Positions 40,181-52,645 of a stretch of 64,000 nucleotides of DNA are shown piece after piece. This DNA is from Chrysomallon squamiferum. Its lineage: Eukaryota; Mollusca; Gastropoda; Neomphalida; Peltospiridae. The DNA lies in assembly GCA_012295275.1 (NCBI GenBank), contig CM022665.1:12453976-12517975 (forward strand). The letters are read 5' to 3'. Under the pieces are notes generated by a model. That model searched no databases and was not told the DNA's origin. It saw nothing but the letters and a program-made list of their open reading frames with translations. A program made the position numbers and the translations under genes. How positions within the stretch are numbered: the stretch's first letter is position 1; the number at the start of each line of letters is the position of its first letter.

Positions 40181-41928
40181 CACTTGGTTTGTTTAGCTTC
40201 TTTTTTTTTTCAGTGTATTTACTGATATTTTATTTTTAATGTTGAATAAATGAGGAAATACTGAAATTTTTATTTTTCTGTGACCTTTTTTATCTGCAGC
40301 CAAGAACTGCACAAATAATGTGCTCCCCGTTTTTACTTGGCAGCAAGCTATATATTTTTTACATACATCTTCTTCAGACAGGAAAACATATTTTTGATCT
40401 ACAGTTTTATTGTGTAATGCATGTCAAGAATTAAACAGATAATTAGAAAAGAAACCCACTTAGCAGCATATTGTCTTTTACATAATTCCAGTGAGTCCAC
40501 CATAAAAAGTAAAAATATATAAGATGCTTTTGAAAATTTAGAATCGAAGAATTTGATCAAGTTTGCTTAGAATTGTCCATGTTTATTGATATTCTGCCAG
40601 ACATATCTTTACAACTTGCCCAATGTTGAGAATGGCATGCTATCAAAATGAAGATAATCATATAAGAAAATAAACATTTAAAAAACTTGATCTCATATTC
40701 AGGTTCACTTGTATCAAACTGTTTCAAGGGCTGAGAATTAAAGAGGTCTAAACTCTTGAGGAGTAAGAAAAGCTTTTAGACTGCAGTGATAAATCTGAGA
40801 TCTGACCCTTGTCAGTTACAATTTGTTGTGCCCACAGTGCATATATGCTTTCCCTCTTTCTCTGTCCTTCCAAATACACACACACATAATATAAACATTT
40901 TATGTTCTTACAGTTAGACAGTTGGTTGTACCCACAAGATATATAGGCATGTATACTAAAATAACATGAGCTATCTTTAAAACAATTTAATTAAAAAACC
41001 CTATGTTTTACTAAGTTTCTTAACATACACATAACATCAACACGTTATCTTTACATAAAATGTATACGTTTATGGATTAGACCATGTCTGATCTAAATCT
41101 TTCATTTCTATAATAGGTAAATAAAATTAAATTGTTATAGATGACATGCTGGCGAGTAATTCTGGCGACATGAAAACTGTTAGTAAATAAAGTAAATAAT
41201 TTATGACATCTTAAAATCCTTTAGTAAATACAATTTATAATTTCTTGTGACATTAAAAAAAAATCACTAGCAGTTTGAAGTAGAAAGTAATAAAATGAAA
41301 TTTGCTATGAGAAATAATTTCAAATGACATTTTATATAAATTCTAGAAGCTATAGAGTTTGTTAAATGAAGTGTGTTATGCGACCTTAGTTGTACATTTG
41401 GGCAGGTTTGTAGGGGTTTTATTTTTTTTAAATACTCTTAGAATGGGGTCATCCCTGTCAAGACAAACAATGAAGAATTATTTTAATAAAAATAGGCAAT
41501 TCTTAAATAACAGAAAAATATGTTGTCAGAAAAATACATTGTCACCTAATCCTTTGCAGTAATTCTTCAGGTAAATTTTAAATTCAAAGAAAAATAGAAA
41601 AAAATATATATATTTCTTGTTAAGTTATGGATTTGGTGGGGAAAAAAAAAAAAGGTTTATTTTACAATCTGACTGTAAAGGCAATGAACTTTTAAAAAAA
41701 TGAAAAACTATCTGGCATTTTCATTAACTTTTCCTTATTTTGAGATAATTCGGATATAAAAAAAATAATGCATGATTGTGATTTTATATACTCTTTTTTT
41801 TCTTCTTTCTTTTGAACTATTTTAAAAATGTTAAATTAATTTTCAGTGCTTGATAAAAAGAGATTAGCTCTGACTGGTTTGAAGGCTTTAAAAAAGAAAA
41901 GAAATCATACCATACTGCGTAATATTAG
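40181..41928. other. Intergenic region, no feature recognised
   Basis: AT-rich complex sequence without long microsatellites. I see no exon, RNA gene or mobile-element end in it. Confidence 0.5.
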
Positions 41929-42150
41929 AGTGCCCCAAAAAATAAAAATAAAGACAAAATTGTTGCAAAAGAATTTTTAAATACTGAGGAAGACGAGGAT
42001 TGTGATGAAAGACAGATTTTTAACGTCGATGAAATTAGCTCTATCTTGGAAGAAACATACCAACGAAAACTTTTCTTAGAAAAGAAGAAGAAAAGAAATT
42101 ATATTTTTTATACATTAAATTTTTATATTTGGTATGAACCGTTATTTTAG
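41929..42150 (+). pseudogene. Possible fragment of a pogo/Tigger-like DDE transposase
   Basis: An open stretch between TAG stops, without a start codon, reads through VAKEFLNTEEDEDCDE and then RQIFNVDEISSILEETYQRK (about 42010-42069). The QIFNVDE block, followed by an aromatic/basic segment ending in an (F/L)-E-K-K type sequence, resembles the first catalytic Asp region of Tc1-pogo family (Tigger/Jerky) transposases. The expected Trp and Met-Pro positions are lost. Only this short piece is recognisable, the flanking frames are broken, and the resemblance could be chance. Confidence 0.3.
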
Positions 42151-43062
42151 TAAAGGATATTTAGAAATGTGTTGACCGACAGAAGATTTTCGTTTGAAAT
42201 AGGAAAGATAACTCTGTACATCCTGCTGTACGTGTGTGCGATGACCAACATTGACCTTAGCTGTATTTCTTTTTTATCATCAAAGATAATTTTCTGAAGA
42301 AAATTATACTTCAGTACATTAATTTCATAGTTACTATTAATTTGCATAAATGACGAGAATTTTTTTTTTTTTTAATGTTTTAAACACTGTTTATAATTAT
42401 TTAGTGCATTCTGTTAAGAAAACAGTGCAGAACTATTTAATAATAGACTTCCCTTGCTCATAAAAAAAAATTGTCTTTTTTTAAATTTAATTATAAATTC
42501 AGCGAAATTAATTCACATTACAAATTTAATGGCTATTGGTTTAACAGCTTTCTTGAAACATTTTTTCTCTAAATTTATTTTCGATTGTTTTCATTTTGTT
42601 TGGTGTTTCTTTTTTTTTTTTTTTTTTTTTTTTAATTTTCTGGTTTTTAATTAATTTTTTATCTGTTGTTTTAAATTATTAAAATGAAAAGTAAGAAAGA
42701 GAAAAAAAAAGAATATCCTTAAATAATAGATACAAAACATAGGTTAGCGTCAGAAAGCAAAACTGGCGATTAGACATTATTAAAATTAAGTACATCTGGC
42801 ACGATCTCTTTTTTATATTATTAATTTCAGTTCTGTTGATAAAATAAATCACAACACTTATATACGTTATATCATCAATACAGACATTGTTCCCAGCACT
42901 TCTGTATGTAATATACTTTTGTGATATAGATTAGTTTCTACCTGATTAGTTTTGAAAAAAATACTAATTAATAATTATATATATAAAAACAAAACAAAAA
43001 AAAAAAAAATTAAATCGGGAATAAAAATGAAGAAAAATAACAAATAAAGTGAAATCTACTGG

Positions 43063-43109
<47 letters not shown>

Positions 43110-43503
43110 TACTCATGATAAAGAAATACTATCAATAACTAGCTTAAAAGATCTTTTATTTACAAACCTAACAGCTGATTGTGTTATGATAATTAATATT
43201 TTCCTTTGATCTGTCACTTCTAAACAGTCGCCGGTAATTTTAATCGAGTCATATAATATTATTGTATTTGGAGACGTTTTATTCATTTTGCACAGTCGTG
43301 AAATCTAGGATGTTGTTACGAGTTCCGAGGAGAGAAGAGTCGTCTTAGGCTCTTTCTTTCCAGTAAGTTCCACAGTGCGCTAGAAATATGGTAGGCTTAC
43401 ATAATTACGGGCGAAAATGTATGCTAACTATTCTTTTTCTGATAATCTTTTGGCGTAACAACGGTTTCTTCAGTACAGAGTCATAATAACTTAAATATAA
43501 TAA

Positions 43504-43562
<59 letters not shown>

Positions 43563-44538
43563 GATCAAAACTATACACTGTCGATCATTACATATGTAAT
43601 AATTATTACATTTTTATTTTTTATAATTATCTCGGACGTCAAGGGACGTAACTCTAATTCACCTCTTGTGTTCGCAACATTTATTTCTTATCGAAGAGCG
43701 TGTTTTGTTTTTGTTTATTATTATTATTACTGTACGTCACGTAATATGATACTGTATCTAAGCGAATATCTAGGAGTAAACATAATTACACTGTGAAATG
43801 AAAGTAAAAAAAAAAAAAAAATTAAATGCTAATTAGCGTGACTCATAAGAGAAATTTAATTTCAGCTTCCGAATATTTTTTTTAATTGTTTTTTTTAACT
43901 TTATAATCTGGCAAATGTCCAAAATGTTTGTTTTCTCAACCAAAATCTCCATAGAAGAAAAATATTTTTGACGATTGTTTCTTAAAGGTTTATATTACCT
44001 TGTTCATTCTGACTGGCGTCCTAAGATTCTTTTTTAAGGGTTAGATGTCACAGACTGATATAAAATATATCCCAACGTTCTGTCAGTGAGCTCATTAAAA
44101 AAAACATATGCAAAGATATTTCATACCTGAAGGCTTCAAATGAGTTACCAGTTATTTCTGTGTTGAAAAATGTTATTAAATGAAGACGAACCGTGTTTTG
44201 TAAATTGTTCATGCGTGTAAGCTAAATACAAAAAGTAATTCGTCAGATAAACACAAATCTGTCCATGAAAGAAATTCGAGAAGCAGTAATTTATTTAATC
44301 ATCCATTGTTTTTTTTTTTTTTTTTTTTTGTTTTTTTTTTTTTTTTTTTTTTTTTTTTGTATTTTGGTGTTGTTTTTTTTCTGAATTTAAATCAATGGTT
44401 TTATATATAAAACATAAAGAATAATGACAGATGAAATGATTCACAGTGTACGTATGCATGGACAGTCGGTAATGAATGGATAAAACTCCAGTCTCGGATG
44501 TATTTGTCATATTACGTACTAAGTAATTATTTAAGCCA

Positions 44539-44573
<35 letters not shown>

Positions 44574-45730
44574 GGGTGGTCTCACATACACCAATATTTT
44601 CAAAACCTACCAAAATCATTTCTGAGGGCATTATAATTTAGAATCTAAATTTAAATTTTATAACGGATGGATACAGATTCGAGTTAAAAGTTTATTTGTT
44701 GTATATGTATTACACTAAATTAATTATATAAGTAGCTATTTATTTTATTTTTTTTAATATTTATTCATTATTATTATTATTATTATTAGAAGGTAACAAA
44801 TATTTCTTCAACCTTTTCATTATATATATTTATATTAGTTTCCTTGCGTTTCTTTACAAGTGTGTCATAAACGTATAACATTTACTATACGTATGTATGC
44901 ATGCATGTATGTATAAGTAACATGTCCGCATTTACTTGTATTTGAATGCGTGCCTATATCTACGTATGTTTCTATATGTATGAATGCATATCTGTCTGTG
45001 TGTTTGTGTGTGTGCGTGTGTGTGTGAATAGATACCTTATCTACGTGTGTTTACATCTATGAATACAAGTCTGCAACTGCGTGTGTATCTGTATTTACGT
45101 GTTTTTCTGTATGAATGAATGCATGCATGTATTTACGTATGTATCTGCATTTGCTAAACATTCTGAAAGTACAAATAATAAAACAAAAATAAACGTAATC
45201 GACCACGTTTTCTGCTTTTCTTTAATCTAGCTCATGAATTATTCAAGCAAGGACACCTAACGAATGCCGTTAAGTCTGCTTGTCTTCCTTTGAGGCTAGC
45301 GGGTCTCTGTACATATTATTTTAAATGAATGACACGAATAACCGTACTCTTATCGTGTTCCTAATTGTTAGCTTCTTTGTCACAAGCAAATAAAACATAT
45401 TAAAAGATTATTCATATTGCTTAAGTGTTATGAAAAGAAAGGATCAGGGAGGTAGAAAGACTAGATATATTAGACGAAGACCTCCACCCACCTTTATTTC
45501 TTTCACACGATCGAAAGACGAGATAACCGTGTTATTAGCTGATTCATTAGAAAGAAAAAACAAATAAATTTAGGTCTCATGTCATCCAGGATCTTTTTTA
45601 TTTGGAATTTTTCTTATGACTCACTCTGATTAACATTTTAGTTCTTGGTTTTCACTTCGCAGTATTATAATGTTTACTACTGTAGTTGTTCACTTTAATA
45701 ATAACCTTGTTTGCACCTTGTGTGATAAAT
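42151..45730. other. Intergenic region with simple repeats
   Basis: Contains T runs (42610-42633, 44310-44358), ATT arrays (43069-43110, 44541-44573), a GA microsatellite (43507-43561), and at 44890-45160 a diverged TATG/GTGT-rich stretch. No gene is recognised. The patch at 43300-43400 is GC-richer, but no reading frame or splice pair stands out. Confidence 0.6.
43507..43561. repeat. (GA)n microsatellite
   Basis: Pure AG run. Confidence 0.97.
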
Positions 45731-46505
45731 AGAGGTTGGTAAGTAACTGGATGGTAAATGCAGAGTGGTAGGTGTCCGGATGGTAACTGTATAGTAGCAG
45801 GTTTCCGGTTGATAAATATAGAGTGCTATAGAGTCTGGATAGTAATCGTAGATTTGTAGGTGTCTGGATGGTAATTGTAGATTGGTAGGTGTCTGGATAA
45901 TATTTGTACGGTGTAGGTGTCTGGATAGTAAGTGTAGAGTTGTAGGCGTCTGGATAATAACTGTAAAGTGGTAAGTTTGCGGATGGTAACTAGAGCAAAT
46001 GAAAGTCTATATGATAACTGGAATATAGTAACATTCGCAGTAATATTTGGTGTATGGTAAATGTCCGTATTGTAATTAAAAAATGGTAAACGTCTCAGTA
46101 GTATCTGGTGTATGGTAAATTTCCTTTTGATAGTAAAAATCTGGTAAAATTCTCAGTAGTATCTGGGGTGTGGTAAATGTTAATACTTGGTAACTGTAAT
46201 GAGGTAAAGGTCTATATTGTAACTGGTGTGTGGTAAATTCCCGGATGATAATCGTAAAATGGTTAAGTGTGCGGATGCTAACGGACACTCGTAAATATAC
46301 TTTTTATAACTGGAATGTTGTAAGTCTGTATGGTAATGGGAGTGTGTTAAACATATATAGGTTAGTTGGAGTATCTTAAATATCCAGTTGGTAACTGAGG
46401 CTGGTAAAAATCTGTATAGTAATTTGAGTATGATATTTTCCCTATATGATAACTGTGACAAAAGCCCGGGCAGTAATTGTTCGAGTGGTAAATATCCCAC
46501 TGTCA
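45731..46505 (+). repeat. Diverged ~29-bp minisatellite, roughly 25 copies
   Basis: The unit resembles GTAGGTGTCTGGATGGTAA followed by TTGTAGATTG (29 bp in all). Copies at about 45857-45942 are closest to each other (28-29 bp), and divergence rises to the right, where only GGTAA and (T/C)(T/C)GGAT landmarks persist. Frames on the minus strand across it are repeat artefacts. Confidence 0.85.
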
Positions 46506-47138
46506 TTAATTCCTTTGCTGTCACATAAACGTTTGCACCTATTCACTAATTTTTATACATATGTTTTCGCCAGGTTTTTTTTTTTTTTAAACTGTGTTGT
46601 TCAAAGCTGAAAAAATATTAACATTGTGACGCGTGGTGACAAACCCTGGACTTACTGAATCGATACGAAGGCAAGGTCGTTGTAAGGTATTGGAAATCAA
46701 TACACGATTGACTAAATTACCTTATTTTTGTAGCTCTCTGTACTGTTTGTCGTAGTGCTATGGCACAATCGACTAATCGATGGAACGGTTTTATTTATGT
46801 TAACGTAACTGGCCGGAATTTATTATGAAGTGAAACAGAACTGCGCTAGATAGAATAACAAAATTCCCTTTTAATTCAGACTTGTATAATTATTGATAGA
46901 TCGATGGTCACTCACGTACACACATAAATATATGCATGCGTGCATGTCTATATATGCAAACACAATCGGGCAAACAGAGAGATAAAAAGACATATATACA
47001 TACATACATGCAAACTCTTTACTGTCACACACAGACACAGATATATAAACGTAAGTACATTCACACCTATCCACCTTGTTACTTACATACATACATACAC
47101 ATCCATACATATATATTTTAAAAATTATATGAAAAGGG

Positions 47139-47169
<31 letters not shown>

Positions 47170-48703
47170 TGTTAAGCACCACTAACATAATCAGTTTTGT
47201 TCCTTATTTTACGTGCATTGCTTAAACATTTGCATGTATATTAATGTTACAAATATGAGTAATGTAATCATACATACACTGAAATCAAATTCAGATAGCA
47301 AATGTAATTGTATTTCTATCATTTTATTATACTGCCATAATGCTTCAGTGCATTTCGACGTTTGATTTCCATGTGTATATAAAAACATATTGTTTGCAAG
47401 TTATTTTTCTTTTTAACGCCTTTTCCATGCTAGTGTTTAGTTTCCCACTGCGTTTTATATGCACGATATTAAACTTATTTATTATTAATTCGTTTTACTG
47501 CTCCATTTTCTCTGACTTGGAATTTATGGCATAAAACATAAAGAAAAAACACACACAAAAAAAACAAAACAAAAAAAACAATCTCTTTTTCAAAGAAGAT
47601 TTCATTGCTATAAACTGTAAGTGTTGATATCTGATACAGACAAAGGGTTTAAAATTTGGTACGTTTTTACATTAAGTGTTACAAAAGTAACGAAATGCAA
47701 TGGAAAAAAAAAAGCATAATGAAACATACTTTACTGAAAAAAATATAATGAAATGAAGGAAAAAGTAATGATGAAATGTAGTTAAAAATACAATAAAATG
47801 AAATGAAAAATATATAATTAAATGCACTGAATTTGTTTTCCTTATGCCAATTTGAATTTTTAAAATTTAAATAAGAAAGGTTGTCTACTATGCATGTATG
47901 AATGTATTTATGAAGGCAGACAGATACTTTTGTGTTTGTGTGTGTATATATATATATACATACACATACACACACCCACAAACTCACACATACATACATA
48001 CACACATGTTTATACGTATATGTGTAATTTATTTCCGTACATATATATTTGTAATTATGCTCGTACATGCGTATACTGATACTCTTAGCTATTAATATAT
48101 TAGCAAACCACTAATCATAAGTATTTAATACACACCAATCTGTAGTAACAATGTAACGACTGTAAGAGTGTAGATTGCGTGTTGACTCGAACTGTTCGCA
48201 TGGTTCACTTAATTACATTATTACCAATACTTCATAGACTGCACTGCTTTACACAATTCCCACAAGAACATTTGCATAACACGAATTTCCGTTTGATTAA
48301 AAACAGAGCAGAAAAATATACGTGCATTGTTCAAGCTGATGCGATTATCTGGCCAACTGCACACATTTGCCAACTTGAATATTTATCATTGCGGGGTAGA
48401 TTAGAGGTGTATTTATATATATATATATAATACGGAATCAGTGTGTGTGTGTATACATCTGTGGTTTCTGGAATGCATATTTTTAATTCGTTGATTGATT
48501 ACTTTACTGTCTTCGGGTAATAAGAATATTTTCTGAATTAGTAACAGTTTCCTGCTTGGAGTAAAATATTTTTAATTTTTTAATTTTATTTTTTTCAAAA
48601 GGTCACGTTTAGTATGACATTAAATATGTTATATTTTAAGAATAAAAATTACAAATAAACCGAAATAAAGAAAATAAAAACAAAATTTCAGTCTTAGAAA
48701 TAA

Positions 48704-48749
<46 letters not shown>

Positions 48750-49223
48750 AAATATTATGTTTACCATTATAATGAATGAAGATAAATTAATAAACATTTA
48801 CCTTCTTGGCGTATCCTAAATTATATATCAACATTATTTTTTAATTATTATTATTGTTGTTGTTGTAAATAAAAATATCAGCTGACAGATCTAACTGTAA
48901 TAAATAACAAACACAAATTATGTATGTGTGTTGTGTGTGTGCGCGTGTGTACCTATGTCCGCACTTTTCTGTACATACATAGACAAATGGTTTTGCAATG
49001 AACTGGAAATATTCTAAAAAAAAATTGAATCTCAAAAAGAAAATACTTTATTCTTACAAAGAGAATACTGTTATTATCAGCCAGTAAATATACTGTTACT
49101 GTTATAAGACATACAGATTGTATCTGATGTCATGTTAGATAAGAGTTCAATTCAGTGAGTAAACATATAACTAAATAAATGTCTGATCAGAATATGTGTG
49201 TGGCAACCTTCTTTCTTACTGTG

Positions 49224-49268
<45 letters not shown>

Positions 49269-49355
49269 TATAAACACACACACACACATACATACATATA
49301 CATATGCAAACATACACACACACACACACAAACACAAATATATACACATATATAT
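46506..49355. other. Intergenic region with simple repeats
   Basis: Contains CATA/CA tracts (46915-47110), an A run (47144-47169), GT-TA-CA compound repeats (47933-48006), a TA tract (48412-48428), a GT run (48706-48747), ATT/GTT (48842-48866) and a TA-CA compound tract (49228-49345). No gene is recognised; the short ORF at 48179-48430 has no family resemblance. Confidence 0.6.
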
Positions 49356-49520
49356 GTTTGACCTTCCTGAATTTTAAATACTTTATCTTGTATTTATTTA
49401 TTATTATGATTTTATTAAATGTTCGTAAGCAGGGATGTGTTTTTGAAATAGACTGTGAAAAAGAAGGGGGAAGGGAGAGAAAGAGTTAGATAGAGTATTT
49501 AAAATTCAGGAAGATCAAAT
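49356..49520. repeat. Inverted repeat with 30-nt arms (hairpin or MITE core)
   Basis: The left arm 49356-49385 and the reverse complement of 49491-49520 agree at 27 of 30 positions (core CTTCCTGAATTTTAAATAC). They enclose about 105 nt. The outer flanks become microsatellite on the left, so true element ends and target duplications cannot be seen. Confidence 0.7.
49393..49402 (-). terminator. Candidate poly(A) signals for the 662-residue ORF
   Basis: Two overlapping AATAAA hexamers on the minus strand (TTTATTTATT on +) lie about 540 nt past the stop codon. They fall in the loop of the inverted repeat, so the assignment is weak. Confidence 0.2.
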
Positions 49521-49935
49521 ATAGAGAGAATTTTCACTTTAAACAGTGATGGCAAACCAAATAATTTTACATTTATATTTGTGATGGTATAATGTATTTA
49601 AAAAAGTAATAATGCAAAAACTATATTATATCTCTATGAAATATTTACATGTCAAACAAAAACAATTGTTTTCAAGAATATCACTAATGGAACAGTTTCG
49701 AATATTATTATATATGGTAATTCACATACAATCGAAGACTGAAAATAAAATATTTTGCATGAATCTGCATACGTACACGACAAAAATCAGAAGTAAATGA
49801 TTCCATTAGAGTTATCATATAGCTTATTAATCTTACTGATTGTCATCATTTTCGGAAATATTATACATACATTTGGCCTCTTTCTTCTCTTAATTTTAAA
49901 GCACATATTTCTTGTTCGAGAATATTTTCTTTTCA

Positions 49936-51924
49936 TCAAGGACTAGTTACAAACGCTTTACTTCTAACATCAAAATTGTTATATGACCTGCCTTTTTTGT
50001 CTCTCGAATAAGACGTTTTGTCGGAACCGGGTTTTTCGCTGGTCAAAGAAGCCTTTGGTAAAAGTAATGAATTGTCTGTTTGCGTAGATTTTTGCATACT
50101 CCCATCAGTGGGGTCCTCATTAGCCAAGGCTGACGATGTTCCGTTTTGTGAAGATGTAGAAGAACCGGACGGTTTATTATTTTGACCACCTCCAAATTCA
50201 GAACTGTTTTTGATTTTTGGTAGAATTAAAACAGGTTTTTCTGATCCAGTTTCCATTCCGCGGCCTTGTTCTTCTACCGAAGACCTTCCGGATCGGCCAC
50301 CGTCTTTTTCCTTATTTGCTTCTTCATCTGAAATATTTGAATCCTCTTCACGCACTAGATTGCAGATGTTATGAGGTTTAGTTGAAGTGCCTGAAATGGA
50401 GTTTTTGTCAGAGTTTTCATAAACAGTAGATTGAAAGGATTCTTCCATTCGTTCCACTTTACTAGGGCTCTGAGATGGGTTGGCCGGGAGCACAATTGGT
50501 TTCTGCTTCGTATTTTCCAAAATTGCAGGCGGGAGAGAGCTTTCGATCCGTTCCAGTTTCCACATGGGATTACCGCTGCTTTTTGTCTTGCTGCCCGCGT
50601 CAGAAATCGAAGTTTTATCCGATCTTTCAAAAGCGATAGACTGGAAAGAGTCTTCAATTCGTTCAAGCTTCCCTGTGGGCAGTTCTCCGATCTCCATTTG
50701 AACCGCTGCCATTTTTCTCATGTTTCTGTCGAAGTCCATGTTATCGTGAGAGCTGCTCAATCCGCTTGCTTGTCTTTTCCTGCGATTTGCCTCCCTGCCA
50801 TGTAATAGCATTACCTCTCCTCGCGTAAGACTCGCCAGCGTGTCAGTCTCGTTAGAACAGAGAGAGACGGGATGGTGAGTTGCAGGCGCAACAAATTCTG
50901 ATGTAGATTTAAATTCCGTGAGACGTCGGCATTCCTGGAGTCTAAGCTCCAATTCAAAAGTCAGTTTTCGTTCAACATTAGTCGGTCTCCCTCTGTTATT
51001 TAGTATCTGGAAAGCGTTCTTTATTCGACCTATATGAATATGCCCTGACTGTCTGAACGAGGTGTCTGTATTCTTGTCGTATTTGATTTGTTTCATTGGC
51101 GATTTAAAATGCTTTCTGCCCCACAGAATGGATTTAGATGGTTCACCCTCGCTAAGAGCGGGAGATACGTAATATTTTTCTTTTTCCTCACCATACAAAC
51201 CGAACGACACATTGGCTTTTTTGAAAGGTGATTCAGGATTGCTGTGATACCCATTTACAGAACGGGGACTGTTATTTCCCGCCCGCGGATTCAGATAAAA
51301 TAGTTGTTTTATGCTAATGTTTTCTTTCAGTTTATCTCCTTGTCCATGAATGCACTGCCTTCCAGCACCATTTTTTTCTGATAGCGACTCGTTCAGATTG
51401 CTGCTGCTCTTACTAGCATCGTCTTCCCATTTGTGTGTAATCTCCAGAGTCGTTTTAGTTCTTTCTGCACGCGTTATGAATCCTGGAATAAAATGTGGAG
51501 ATTTCTGAGGTCGACAGTTGTAACTGAACTGAGTGGAAGGGTGAATTTTTGTTCGGTTTCTGGAACTCGTGTCCACGTTGAATCTCGATTCCAAATAAGA
51601 CGGGTTGGGAGTACACGGCAGTCGTAAGCCTTTGGTATCACAGCTGTCAGTGTGGTGACTGTTTTCACGCGACACGTTCGGAAGTCGTCTGCAGTCCACA
51701 TTTTCGTCTGCTGTCTGAGCCTGCAACTTTAAATAAAATTCGGGCAAACTTTTCTCCCTCCGCCAGACCTTTTTTAAGAACGGTTTCAGTTCGACTATGG
51801 GTAAAACTTCCTGCATGCCGCCTTGCATGGTTTCGACGTTCTCAGTGATTGTAGTTAATGCTGTCTGTTGTTGCTTTCTCTTTCTTCTTTCGTCAACATT
51901 ATGTTTCCCTTCTTCCTTCGACAT
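49936..51924 (-). CDS. Uncharacterised intronless 662-residue basic, Ser/Asn-rich protein
   Basis: This is by far the longest open frame in the window (663 codons with stop). The first ATG is at 51924 in context ATA-ATG-T. The four codons above it are non-ATG (TTG upstream), and an in-frame TGA at 51946-51948 closes the frame, so this start is well supported. Composition is complex, not repeat-derived. Residues 10-20 hold a basic cluster (RRKRKQQQ) and another is near 380-385 (RRKRQ), possible nuclear signals. Residues 45-70 (LKPFLKKVWRREKSLPEFYLKL) may be helical. Three copies of K-(L/V)-ER-(I/M)-E-x-S occur at about 419, 456 and 489. The C-terminal third is Ser/Gly/Asn-rich and looks disordered. 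There is no signal peptide or membrane helix. I recognise no family. It could be a complete single-exon gene or the large exon of a spliced one. Confidence 0.8.
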   Translation of the reverse strand: MSKEEGKHNVDERRKRKQQQTALTTITENVETMQGGMQEVLPIVELKPFLKKVWRREKSLPEFYLKLQAQTADENVDCRRLPNVSRENSHHTDSCDTKGLRLPCTPNPSYLESRFNVDTSSRNRTKIHPSTQFSYNCRPQKSPHFIPGFITRAERTKTTLEITHKWEDDASKSSSNLNESLSEKNGAGRQCIHGQGDKLKENISIKQLFYLNPRAGNNSPRSVNGYHSNPESPFKKANVSFGLYGEEKEKYYVSPALSEGEPSKSILWGRKHFKSPMKQIKYDKNTDTSFRQSGHIHIGRIKNAFQILNNRGRPTNVERKLTFELELRLQECRRLTEFKSTSEFVAPATHHPVSLCSNETDTLASLTRGEVMLLHGREANRRKRQASGLSSSHDNMDFDRNMRKMAAVQMEIGELPTGKLERIEDSFQSIAFERSDKTSISDAGSKTKSSGNPMWKLERIESSLPPAILENTKQKPIVLPANPSQSPSKVERMEESFQSTVYENSDKNSISGTSTKPHNICNLVREEDSNISDEEANKEKDGGRSGRSSVEEQGRGMETGSEKPVLILPKIKNSSEFGGGQNNKPSGSSTSSQNGTSSALANEDPTDGSMQKSTQTDNSLLLPKASLTSEKPGSDKTSYSRDKKGRSYNNFDVRSKAFVTSP
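50389..50670 (-). repeat. Intragenic triplicated ~35-residue coding repeat
   Basis: Within the 662-residue ORF, KLERIEDSFQS, KLERIESSLPP and KVERMEESFQS occur at spacings of 37 and 33 residues. The first and third are also followed by related tails (FERSDKTSIS and YENSDKNSIS). This indicates internal duplication and then divergence under protein-level constraint. Confidence 0.75.
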
Positions 51925-52149
51925 TATCACAAACAATCCGGGTGATCACAAACAAACCGACCCTGGAACTGTTCTTCTTCGAATTCGCCATGCGAAACAT
52001 AACTTTAGTACATACCTCTCGGTTTAAAAAAACCCACCCAAAACAAACAACAGCGTGGAGTTCTCTACCGAACGACAGAAGAAGAATAAAAAAAGAGATA
52101 AAAACTGTTGTCGCTTCGGGTGATATATTAAATCCTAAATATCTCACCT

Positions 52150-52420
52150 TCCTTCTGTCTGGTAATTTAACACTTCTCGGCGCGCTGGAGTCGCCGTTAA
52201 ATTAATTCGTGTACGAATTTCTCTATAGCGACGTATACTCGAGTAAGAACACGGGTATGGTACGTATGCCAAAGCCAACGTCCAATCGCGGTTTACGCTC
52301 GGATTGGCGTATTCACCGAGACAGTCAATATTACATTAAAGGGGGTGTTTAGTACGTAGACTAGTAACGGAGGCCGACTCAGAGACAGACGAGCGTGGCA
52401 ACTAACGAAACAATGATTAT
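52150..52420 (-). promoter_or_regulatory. Putative promoter region of the 662-residue ORF
   Basis: A CpG-richer stretch stands out from the AT-rich surroundings about 230-500 bp upstream of the ATG. It holds CCAAT boxes in both orientations, CCAATC at 52282-52287 and GATTGG at 52302-52307, forming an inverted pair 26 bp across. No TATA box is convincing. Position and composition are the only evidence. Confidence 0.35.
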
Positions 52421-52576
52421 CATAATACCTCTTTGTTGGAAACCATCGATCCGCTAAAGATCCTCTTTGGTCGTGATAAAAATAATTAAATGAGCCGAAC
52501 TATTTGAAACGAAGTGGTCCGTTTGTTGCAAAATTGTATCCACTGTGAATTTTTGTAAATTTATTTTGACATGCGA

Positions 52577-52645
<69 letters not shown>

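Noticed and set aside
49925-51936. Extending the orphan protein to a start at 51936
   Set aside because: The codon there is TTG; the first ATG is at 51924, and a TGA at 51946-51948 closes the frame upstream.
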